From positions 1 through 5,240 of the forward strand of contig WQUE01000142.1 of assembly GCA_009785885.1 (NCBI GenBank): a stretch of 5,240 bases of DNA, read 5' to 3'. The notes beneath the pieces were generated by a model, which searched no databases, had not been told where the DNA came from, and saw only the letters and a list, made by a program, of their open reading frames with translations. Both the position numbers and the translations under genes were made by a program. Shown here piece by piece: positions 1 to 4,981 of the stretch. Source of the stretch: Actinomycetes bacterium. GTDB taxonomy: Bacteria > Actinomycetota > Actinomycetes > Propionibacteriales > Propionibacteriaceae. Positions within the stretch are counted from its first letter, which is position 1. Each line of letters begins with the position of its first letter.

Positions 1-44
1 GGTCGTTCAGGAGGTTGGCCATGCGCGGGATTGCCTGGTGGACG

Positions 45-72
45 TTGCACCAGATGCAAAGCATGCTATGCT
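45..72 (+). promoter_or_regulatory. Sigma-70-type promoter of the XRE-ABC operon
   Basis: A -35 hexamer TTGCAC (45-50) and a -10 hexamer TATGCT (67-72) are separated by 16 bases. Both are close to the primary-sigma consensus, and the segment is clearly AT-richer than its surroundings. Transcription would start near base 79, leaving a leader of about 28 bases before the GTG start at 107. Short palindromes overlap both hexamers, so repression by the first gene product is likely. The call rests on motif match and position only. Confidence 0.6.
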
Positions 73-86
73 GCGAATGCAAAGCA
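45..86. promoter_or_regulatory. Candidate operator: clustered palindromes over the promoter
   Basis: Three dyads lie in 42 bases. TTGCA-N5-TGCAA (45-59) covers the -35 box. AGCATGCT (60-67) is a perfect 8-base palindrome in the spacer. TGCTATGC-N7-GCAAAGCA (64-86, 7 of 8 pairs matching) covers the -10 box and the predicted start of transcription. The 10-mer ATGCAAAGCA occurs twice, at 54-63 and 77-86, 23 bases apart, so the two outer dyads share a half-site. Small XRE regulators commonly bind such dyads as dimers and repress their own operon. That the protein encoded at 107 binds here is inference. Confidence 0.5.
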
Positions 87-106
87 AACTTGTCATGGAG
101 GTGTGC

Positions 107-310
107 GTGCGGACGAACCTTCCGGCCCTGCGCAGGCAGCGCAAGCTGTCACAGGAGGAGCTGGCCCAGGCCGTCGGCGTGACTCGCCAGACGATCACGT
201 CGATCGAGGTCGGCAAGTACACGGCCTCGCTGCCCCTCGCGTACAAGCTCGCGCGCTATTTCGGCATGACCATCGAAGAGGTCTTCGACTTCTCGGACGG
301 GGAGGGGTGA
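107..310 (+). CDS. XRE-family (YozG-like) HTH transcriptional regulator
   Basis: This is a 67-residue protein that is essentially one Cro/C1-type helix-turn-helix domain, acting as a cytoplasmic DNA-binding repressor or activator. Residues 5-14 form helix 1, Q16-V23 helix 2 (SQEELAQAVGV), and T26-E34 the recognition helix (TRQTITSIE). The family signature GKYTASLPLAYKLARYFG follows at 36-53, and an acidic tail IEEVFDFSDGEG ends the chain. The GTG at 107 is chosen because GGAGG (97-101) sits 5 bases upstream and the product has the usual length of about 65-70 residues for the group. The ATG codons at 95 and 38 are in frame, but 38 lies upstream of the promoter's -35 box and 95 overlaps the Shine-Dalgarno sequence. 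The stop abuts the next gene, implying translational coupling. Genes of this class often sit next to small membrane proteins and ABC exporters, as here. The inducing signal is unknown. Confidence 0.9.
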   Translation: MRTNLPALRRQRKLSQEELAQAVGVTRQTITSIEVGKYTASLPLAYKLARYFGMTIEEVFDFSDGEG

Positions 311-754
311 GTGGTGGAAGAGTTCGCCAAGACACTGCGGGCGAAGCAGATGTGGCTCTCGGGCGGGATGCTGACCATCGTGGCGGTGGCGGTGGTGACC
401 CGGCTGGTCGTCCGGCCGGCGGGGAGATGGGCCGACTTCATCGCCGGTTTCCAAGTCGGAGTCGCCCTCGGCGTGGTCGGCTTCATGGCGTTCCACGTCG
501 TTCGCTACTCACTCGCCCGGCGCGACCCGGTCCGACTCCAGCGGCTGCAGGCCGCGGCGAGGGACGAACGCACGCTGCTCATCCATCAGTCGGCGGGGTC
601 CACGGGCGTGGCCGTCGTCGTCTTCGCCTTCGCCGGGGCGACGGTCGTCGCCGGCAACTTCAACGCCACCGTGTTCTTCACCCTCATGGCCGCGACGGTG
701 TTCGTCGGCCTCGTCGTCGTCGCCTTCAAGGTCTACTACGCTCACCGCTACTGA
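311..754 (+). CDS. Small four-helix membrane protein, DUF2178/DUF3796-like, function unknown
   Basis: The product is a 147-residue integral membrane protein. Hydrophobic stretches at about 17-34, 45-66, 98-115 and 119-140 suggest four helices arranged as two hairpins. They are joined by a charged loop (67-93) rich in Arg that holds the motif DERTLLIHQSAG (85-96), reminiscent of the DER..I/LR..A motif of DUF2178-type proteins. Two GTG codons in tandem (311 and 314) follow the regulator's stop directly. GGAGG (301-305) is 5 or 8 bases away, so either could be the start. The gene is co-transcribed with the upstream XRE regulator and lies 42 bases before the ABC ATPase gene. Proteins like this often accompany YozG-type regulators. 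A role in sensing, in holding the regulator at the membrane, or as a transporter accessory is possible, but nothing in the sequence proves any of these. The family assignment is tentative; the membrane topology is well supported. Confidence 0.8.
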   Translation: MVEEFAKTLRAKQMWLSGGMLTIVAVAVVTRLVVRPAGRWADFIAGFQVGVALGVVGFMAFHVVRYSLARRDPVRLQRLQAAARDERTLLIHQSAGSTGVAVVVFAFAGATVVAGNFNATVFFTLMAATVFVGLVVVAFKVYYAHRY

Positions 755-796
755 CGCGACGCCCACCCCATCTCTCAACCGGAAAGGACCATCATC

Positions 797-1732
797 ATGC
801 CCGACGGGCCAGGGACCACCGCTGTACCGGTGGTGCACATCGAACACTTCGCGATGGGTTTCGGCGACAGGCGGGTGATCGACGATCTGTCGTTCGACGT
901 CTATGCCGGCGACACGTTCGGCTTCCTCGGCTCCAACGGTGCCGGGAAGACGACGACGATCCGGGCGCTGCTCGGCATCTACGAGCCCCAGGCCGGCGTG
1001 CTGGAGGTGAACGGCCGCCCCTTCACGCCGGGCAGCAGCGGCGAACTCGGGTACCTGCCCGAGGAGCGCGGCCTGTACAAGAAGGAGCCGACGCTCGACA
1101 CGATGGTGTACTTCGGCCGGCTCAAGGGCATGACGGCGAAGGACGCCCGCGTCTGGTCGCTGCGCTACCTGGAGCGCGTCGGTCTGCCGGACAAGGCGGG
1201 TGTCAACCTGGAGAAGCTGAGCGGCGGCGAGCAGCAGAAGGTCCAGCTCGGCGTCACGATCATGGGTCATCCGTCGCTGCTGATCCTCGACGAGCCCACG
1301 AAGGGGTTCGACCCGGTGAACCGGCGCCTGCTCATGGACATCATCGACGAGCAGAAAACCAACGGCGCGACCGTGATGATGGTCACCCACCAGATGGACG
1401 ATGTCGAGCGGATTTGCGACAGGATCGTCCTGCTGAAGGACGGTCACGCGCACGCGTACGGGACGGTGGCGGAGGTCCAGGAGCAGTTCGGCGGCACGAC
1501 CGTGCGGCTTCGCTACGAGGGCGTTCCCCGGCTACCGGCGCGCGAGGACTGCCGCGTGCTGTCGGACGCGGACGGCTCGGCCGAGCTGGCGCTCACCCCG
1601 GGGGTGGAGCCCGCCGAGTTGCTCGCCTGGCTGCTCGGCCAGGGCGTGAGCGTCTCGTCCTTCACCCCGGGGCGGCGCTCGCTGGATTCGATCTTCATCG
1701 AGGTGTACGGCGACGAGAGTGGGAGGGCCTGA
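797..1732 (+). CDS. ABC transporter ATP-binding protein, NatA/YhaQ-like
   Basis: A 311-residue cytoplasmic ATPase that would power the permease encoded next. Visible motifs are Walker A GSNGAGKTT (45-53), the Q-loop region GYLPEERGLY (85-94), the signature LSGGEQQKVQ (141-150), Walker B LLILDE (161-166) followed by the D-loop PTKGFDP, and the switch histidine H198 in MVTHQMDD. The Q-loop carries LPEER instead of a canonical Gln, which is normal for the NatA/YhaQ branch. Residues from about 230 to 311 form an extra C-terminal domain resembling DUF4162, typical of this branch and absent from minimal ATPases. All catalytic residues are present. The ATG at 797 has AAAGGA (783-788) 8 bases upstream. 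The stop is one base from the next ATG, so the two subunits are coupled. The family includes sodium, drug and antimicrobial-peptide exporters; the substrate here cannot be told from sequence. Confidence 0.93.
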   Translation: MPDGPGTTAVPVVHIEHFAMGFGDRRVIDDLSFDVYAGDTFGFLGSNGAGKTTTIRALLGIYEPQAGVLEVNGRPFTPGSSGELGYLPEERGLYKKEPTLDTMVYFGRLKGMTAKDARVWSLRYLERVGLPDKAGVNLEKLSGGEQQKVQLGVTIMGHPSLLILDEPTKGFDPVNRRLLMDIIDEQKTNGATVMMVTHQMDDVERICDRIVLLKDGHAHAYGTVAEVQEQFGGTTVRLRYEGVPRLPAREDCRVLSDADGSAELALTPGVEPAELLAWLLGQGVSVSSFTPGRRSLDSIFIEVYGDESGRA

Positions 1733-1733
1733 C

Positions 1734-2942
1734 ATGGGCGGCAATGTGGCGACGGTGATCGCCTTCGAGGTGGCACGGACGCTCCGCAAGAAGTCGTTCT
1801 GGGTCGCGGCACTCGTGGTGCCGGTGCTGATGGGCGTCGTCATGGCGGTCACGATGCGGTCGAGCGCGAGCGTGGCGAACGGCACGGCGGCGAGCGCGCA
1901 GACGGCCGCCTTCACGTTCGAGTACGTGGACGAGTCGGGTCTCGTCGACGGCGCGATCGCGTCCGCCGCCGGCGGCACGCGTATCACCGACCCCGCGCAG
2001 GGCCTGGCGGACGTCAAGTCGGGCGCCGTGGCGGCGTTCATCCACTGGCCGTCATCCCCGGCGACCGATCCGACCACGGTGGCCGGGCAGGATGTCGGCC
2101 TGTTCAACTCGGACAAGTACACGTCCATGGCCGTCGGCATCATGCAGGCGAGTGCGTCGGCGAAGGTGGGTGACCCCGCCCTGGTGCAGGTCGCCGCCGG
2201 GCACTTCACGGTGAACCTCACGACATACTCGGACGGGAAACAGTCCGGCGGGGTCGGCGCGCTGCTGCCGCCGCTCATCTTCCTGATCGCGTTCTACCTG
2301 GTCATGATCATGCAGGGCAACCGCATGCTGTCCAGCAGCCTGGAGGAGAAGGAGAACCGCGTCACCGAGATGATCCTCACGACGGTCAAGAGCTCCTCGC
2401 TGCTGGCCGGCAAGGTCATCAGCCTCGTCATCGTCGGCGTCGTCCAGATGCTCGTCACGATCGTGCCCGTGGTCATCGCGGCGTTCGTCGTTCAGCGCAG
2501 CATGGTGACCGGCCTGTTGTCGAACCTCGAGTTCAACCCGCAACGCATGATCCTCGGCGCGCTGCTGCTGATCGCGGGCTTCCTGCTGTTCACCGGCGGG
2601 TGCGTCGCCATCGGCGCGGCGGTGCCGACCGTCCGGGACGCGTCGTCGATGTTCACGGTCGTGATGCTCGTGCTGCTTGCGCCGTTCTTCGTGTTCACCA
2701 TGATCATGGCGAACCCGAACACCCCCATCGTGCAGGTGTTCAGCTACTTCCCGTTCACCGCGCCGGTGACCGGCATGATCCGCAACGCGGTCGGCAACCT
2801 GTCGTGGGGTGCCGGCCTGGCGGAGGTGGCGATCTCGCTCGTGTTCGCATGGTTGGTGTTCCTGTTCGCCGTGCGGTTGTACCAGTACGGCTCGGTGGAG
2901 TACGACAAGAAGCTCGACTGGCGCATCGGCCTGCGGCGCTGA
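1734..2942 (+). CDS. ABC-2 type transporter permease, NatB/YhaP-like
   Basis: A 402-residue membrane subunit partnering the ATPase just upstream. One N-terminal helix (about 22-40) is followed by a large external domain (about 41-170) and then helices near 177-193, 227-253, 272-297, 306-326 and 363-381. Between the second and third helices lies EEKENRVTEMILTTVKSS (204-221), the cytoplasmic coupling motif characteristic of NatB-type ABC-2 permeases. A second family motif, YFPFTAPVTGMIR, is at about 338-350. The start is ATG 1734, with GGGAGG (1721-1726) 7 bases upstream inside the end of the ATPase gene; an in-frame ATG at 1719 lies within the ATPase gene and has a poorer ribosome site. The length is normal for the family, and no frameshift or missing part is seen. 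With the ATPase it probably forms a dimeric exporter; sodium, drug or peptide export are all compatible. It is the last gene of the operon. Confidence 0.92.
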   Translation: MGGNVATVIAFEVARTLRKKSFWVAALVVPVLMGVVMAVTMRSSASVANGTAASAQTAAFTFEYVDESGLVDGAIASAAGGTRITDPAQGLADVKSGAVAAFIHWPSSPATDPTTVAGQDVGLFNSDKYTSMAVGIMQASASAKVGDPALVQVAAGHFTVNLTTYSDGKQSGGVGALLPPLIFLIAFYLVMIMQGNRMLSSSLEEKENRVTEMILTTVKSSSLLAGKVISLVIVGVVQMLVTIVPVVIAAFVVQRSMVTGLLSNLEFNPQRMILGALLLIAGFLLFTGGCVAIGAAVPTVRDASSMFTVVMLVLLAPFFVFTMIMANPNTPIVQVFSYFPFTAPVTGMIRNAVGNLSWGAGLAEVAISLVFAWLVFLFAVRLYQYGSVEYDKKLDWRIGLRR

Positions 2943-2984
2943 CGGGCGCGCCGGCCGGCCTGGGCCCGACCGTCTGCCGACCGG
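2943..2984. terminator. Convergent spacer with GC-rich inverted repeats, weak terminator candidate
   Basis: These 42 bases separate the stop codons of two converging genes. CGGGC (2943-2947) can pair with GCCCG (2964-2968), and GACCG (2968-2972) with CGGTC (2982-2986, running into the stop codon of the opposing gene). The block between is made of GGCC/CCGG repeats. No T-tract follows on either strand, so if it terminates transcription it does so as a U-less GC hairpin, as is common in actinobacteria. The support is structural only. Confidence 0.25.
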
Positions 2985-3947
2985 TCATCCGACGGGCTCC
3001 GGTTCATGGCAGGTGAGGGTGGGGGCGACGGCGTCCCAGGCGGCTGGGGGCAGGCCGCGCCGGTTGATCTCGTCCAACAGGCGGATCAGCTTGTTCGCCG
3101 GGTCGAGGTTCAGGGCGCGCTCCAGACAGCACACCAGGAGCGCGCCCTCGCCGGCCGCCCACGCGGCCAGACCGGCCATGCCCAGAACGGGCGTGGCCAC
3201 GGCGGGACAGATCGCGTCGAGGACGCGCAACCACAGGCGCACGTGCTCAGGTGCGTTCTGCCGTGTCATCGGGCACAACGCGACGAGGCGTGCCGGTTCC
3301 TCCTGCATCAGGCAGGCCAGGAGCGCCGCCTCGGCGTCCGTCAGGTCCATGGGGTAGGGACGACCCCTGCGGACCAGGTCCGTCGTCACGTCCAGTCGCT
3401 CGTCGTGACTCATGGCGGTCACCGCGGCCATCGCGTCGGCGCAGTGCAGCGAGGCAGGCGTCATCATGACCGGCGACGGGCCGGCCACGAGTGCGGCGAG
3501 GTCGTCTCGCCGCGTCAGGGGCGCGGGCACGCGCCTCCGCAGGATCCGGGATAGGGCGTCGGGCGAAGAACCGACGGCCAGGGGGCGGGCGTGTCCGGGC
3601 AGCCAGATCCGCTGACCGTCCGTGCGGAAGGTCACCAGGACCTGGCCCGGGGCGAACAGCGCCTCGACCTTCCGCAGAGCTGCCGCAGCGTCAGCCTTGT
3701 CGTCAGAGTAGGCGACCACGATGAACCGGCGGTCGGGATCGTGAAGGTGGCGCAGCCGTGCGCGAAGCTGCGGACGGTCGTCGCACAGGCCCAGGTCGAA
3801 GCGCGCGGTGAACTCGACACGTCGCTCACGACACGCGACGATCACGATGGACTCGTGCGGGTGGAATCCGAGCAGGTACGGCACGACGGCGAGGACGTCC
3901 GTCAGTCGGGACAGGCTGACATGGGGTGGATCGGAGGTGTTCGTCAT
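2985..3947 (-). CDS. DUF4192 domain-containing protein, function unknown
   Basis: A soluble protein of 320 residues that spans the whole DUF4192 family, found almost only in actinobacteria. Recognisable parts are the N-terminal block VVPYLLGFHPHESIVIVA (21-38), a beta-strand segment RRFIVVAYSDD near residues 73-83, and a C-terminal helical region containing MAGLAAWAAGEGALLVCCLE followed by RALNLDPANKLIRLLDEI and LPPAAWD. The last part looks like a TPR-like helical repeat. There is no signal peptide and no membrane helix. ATG 3947 is chosen because family similarity begins a few residues later. Its ribosome site is poor (GAAGG only one base away). An in-frame TTG at 4007 would add 20 residues that do not look like the family. 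The gene is single, convergent with the ABC operon and divergent from the gene at 4191. No biochemical role is established for the family. Confidence 0.88.
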   Translation of the reverse strand: MTNTSDPPHVSLSRLTDVLAVVPYLLGFHPHESIVIVACRERRVEFTARFDLGLCDDRPQLRARLRHLHDPDRRFIVVAYSDDKADAAAALRKVEALFAPGQVLVTFRTDGQRIWLPGHARPLAVGSSPDALSRILRRRVPAPLTRRDDLAALVAGPSPVMMTPASLHCADAMAAVTAMSHDERLDVTTDLVRRGRPYPMDLTDAEAALLACLMQEEPARLVALCPMTRQNAPEHVRLWLRVLDAICPAVATPVLGMAGLAAWAAGEGALLVCCLERALNLDPANKLIRLLDEINRRGLPPAAWDAVAPTLTCHEPEPVG

Positions 3948-3993
3948 ACCTTCAATCTGGTGATTTCCGCCGCGCAGGACGCGCCCCCAGGCG

Positions 3994-4036
3994 CCACCTG
4001 TGGACAATTCCTCGACGGGCCCCCACCTGTGGACGA
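3994..4036. promoter_or_regulatory. Pair of DnaA-box-like sites within a 12-base direct repeat
   Basis: CCACCTGTGGAC occurs at 3994-4005 and again at 4023-4034, 29 bases apart and in the same orientation. The first copy extends to TGTGGACAA (3999-4007), whose complement TTGTCCACA is the consensus DnaA box of high-GC actinobacteria. The second gives TCGTCCACA on the minus strand (4028-4036), one base from that consensus. The spacing is close to three helical turns. The core CCAC-CT-GTGG is also a short palindrome, so another dimeric regulator is an alternative. The sites lie 47-90 bases upstream of the DUF4192 start, where its promoter should be. Confidence 0.45.
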
Positions 4037-4094
4037 CCGGCTGCCACCGCCCGGACTCACCTCACGGCAAGGAACGATGATGTCGACCTCGATT

Positions 4095-4121
4095 CCGCGC
4101 CCGGGTGAAGCCCGAGCGCGG
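4095..4121. repeat. Strong inverted repeat (hairpin) in the divergent intergenic region
   Basis: CCGCGC (4095-4100) pairs with GCGCGG (4116-4121), and CGGG (4102-4105) with CCCG (4111-4114). This gives ten G-C pairs interrupted by one C-A mismatch, with a loop TGAAG (4106-4110). There is no T-tract on either side, and no gene ends nearby, so a terminator is unlikely. It may be an operator or a structural element between the divergent promoters. No function can be assigned. Confidence 0.4.
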
Positions 4122-4154
4122 TGACACGCGGTCCCAGGCCGCCGCGGTATCTGG

Positions 4155-4182
4155 GGGCTCTCACAGCCCGACTGGCTACACT
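4155..4182 (+). promoter_or_regulatory. Candidate promoter giving a leaderless transcript
   Basis: A -10 box TACACT (4177-4182) fits the actinobacterial TANNNT pattern and ends 8 bases before the ATG at 4191. Transcription would therefore start at or within two bases of the start codon. The bases between (GAGACGCG) contain no Shine-Dalgarno sequence, in keeping with leaderless translation. No good -35 box is seen. Instead GGGCT (4155-4159) and AGCCC (4165-4169) form a small inverted repeat just upstream of the -10 box, a possible operator. Confidence 0.5.
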
Positions 4183-4190
4183 GAGACGCG

Positions 4191-4820
4191 ATGAGCGATT
4201 TGTTCGACCGTGCGCCTGGCCAGCGGTTCCAGGACACCCCGGCCGCCCAGGCCGACTGGGCGGCGGACTCCGCCACGGCGGGCCGGCCCGCCGGCCCGGA
4301 CGCGCCGCCACCGCGCCTGGCGGTCGAGCGGTACCGCGTGACCCGGTGGTGGGTGCCGGTTCTGATCATCGTCCTCGTTGCGGCGCTCATCGGCGCCATG
4401 GTGTGGTTCGGCACGCGTCCACCCGCTGCACCCTCGGGCAGCGACACCCCCACCACGTCCACGACGAAGCCGGCTCACACACCCCCACCCGGCGGGCAGG
4501 GCATCGATTTCGGCAACTCGTCGTCGGGGCCGAAGGGCTACTGGGAGATCCTGGGCTACACCTGGGACGACCGCGGTGTCACGCTGGACTGCCGCCTGAC
4601 GGTCGACAAGGGCACCCTGCGTTATCAGTGGACAGCCCTGGACAACGCCAGTTCCGACCAGTTCGACCCGGCCTACTCCAGCACGCTGTTCTCCGGGACG
4701 CTCACCGCAGGCCAGTCGGCCGAAGGCACGGTGCGGTTCAACAAACCGCGCGGGGCCACGCTCGTCCTCCTGGCCGACAACCGGGGCTATGCGATCACTG
4801 CGCTCGGCATCGACGGCTGA
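4191..4820 (+). CDS. Single-pass membrane protein with beta-rich external domain, function unknown
   Basis: The product has 209 residues. A 52-residue N-terminal part rich in Ala, Pro and Asp is probably cytoplasmic. It is followed by one strong membrane helix (about 53-74, from WWVPVLIIVLV to VWFG), preceded by Arg residues that fit an N-in, C-out orientation. Next comes a Pro/Thr/Ser linker (75-105) and a compact C-terminal domain (106-209) rich in beta-forming residues. The stretch LTAGQSAEGTVRFNKPRGAT (161-180) resembles the DUF4352-like immunoglobulin-fold domains of actinobacterial surface proteins; this likeness is tentative. There is one cysteine (about 134), so no disulfide and no lipobox. 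The ATG at 4191 is the only reasonable start and lacks a ribosome site, which fits the leaderless promoter. The gene stands alone between the divergent DUF4192 gene and leuS. No partner or substrate can be inferred. Confidence 0.8.
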   Translation: MSDLFDRAPGQRFQDTPAAQADWAADSATAGRPAGPDAPPPRLAVERYRVTRWWVPVLIIVLVAALIGAMVWFGTRPPAAPSGSDTPTTSTTKPAHTPPPGGQGIDFGNSSSGPKGYWEILGYTWDDRGVTLDCRLTVDKGTLRYQWTALDNASSDQFDPAYSSTLFSGTLTAGQSAEGTVRFNKPRGATLVLLADNRGYAITALGIDG

Positions 4821-4828
4821 ACCGGACG

Positions 4829-4847
4829 CCGGCGGGCCCCCGCCCGG
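4829..4847 (+). terminator. GC-rich hairpin after the membrane-protein gene
   Basis: Nine bases after the stop at 4820, CCGGCGG (4829-4835) can pair with CCGCC-C-GG (4840-4847) around a GCCC loop, giving seven pairs with one bulged C. There is no T-tract. Its position between one gene's stop and a candidate promoter for the next suits a U-less terminator. Confidence 0.35.
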
Positions 4848-4877
4848 CCGCGCCCGGAACGTTGTCGGTGCATCGGA

Positions 4878-4883
4878 TAGAAT
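4878..4883 (+). promoter_or_regulatory. Candidate -10 box for leuS
   Basis: TAGAAT (4878-4883) is a near-consensus -10 hexamer in an AT-richer patch of an otherwise very GC-rich spacer. The proper -35 position (about 4855-4860, CGGAAC) is a poor match, and TTGTCG at 4862-4867 is too close, at 10 bases. If used, transcription would start near 4890 and leave a leader of about 92 bases before leuS. Confidence 0.35.
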
Positions 4884-4981
4884 CGCATCCCGGACGCTCG
4901 TCCCCACCTCGGCATCGCTGGATCCCTGCCCCACGGTCCGGGTCAGGGGCTTGCGCCCGTTCGCGGAGAGGGGACCGGCAC

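Noticed and set aside
1..22. Possible start of a divergent minus-strand gene (ATG at 22, reading MANLLND off the left edge)
   Set aside because: Only seven codons are inside the window and there is no convincing ribosome site, so it cannot be supported. It remains possible that a divergent gene starts here.
38..106. N-terminal extension of the XRE regulator from ATG 38
   Set aside because: It would begin upstream of the promoter's -35 box at 45-50. The GTG at 107 has a well-placed GGAGG and gives the family length.
509..1453. Antisense open frame of 314 codons opposite the membrane protein and ABC ATPase genes
   Set aside because: Its His/Asp/Arg/Val-rich composition is typical of the reverse strand of high-GC genes. 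It shows no motif, and the plus strand carries intact Walker motifs over the same bases.
31..1758. Very long open frame (575 codons) on the plus strand across the first three genes
   Set aside because: It is a GC-bias shadow: the translation is extremely Arg/Gly-rich and lacks domains, while the overlapping frames encode clear HTH and ABC proteins with ribosome sites.
3948..4007. N-terminal extension of the DUF4192 protein from TTG 4007
   Set aside because: The extra 20 residues do not resemble the family, and the TTG lies inside the DnaA-box-like repeat.
3004..4124. Several plus-strand open frames opposite the DUF4192 gene
   Set aside because: They are Arg/Gly/His-rich shadows without motifs. 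The minus-strand frame shows conserved DUF4192 blocks along its full length.
4176..4934. Minus-strand open frame of 252 codons opposite the single-pass membrane protein
   Set aside because: Low-complexity Arg/Gly/Ala composition and no recognisable domain. The plus-strand frame has a clear membrane helix and a plausible promoter.
4868..4981. Upstream GTG (4868) in frame with leuS, adding 38 residues
   Set aside because: The added segment is Arg/Ser/Pro-rich and unlike known LeuRS N-termini. It overlaps the candidate -10 box, and ATG 4982 has a strong ribosome site.
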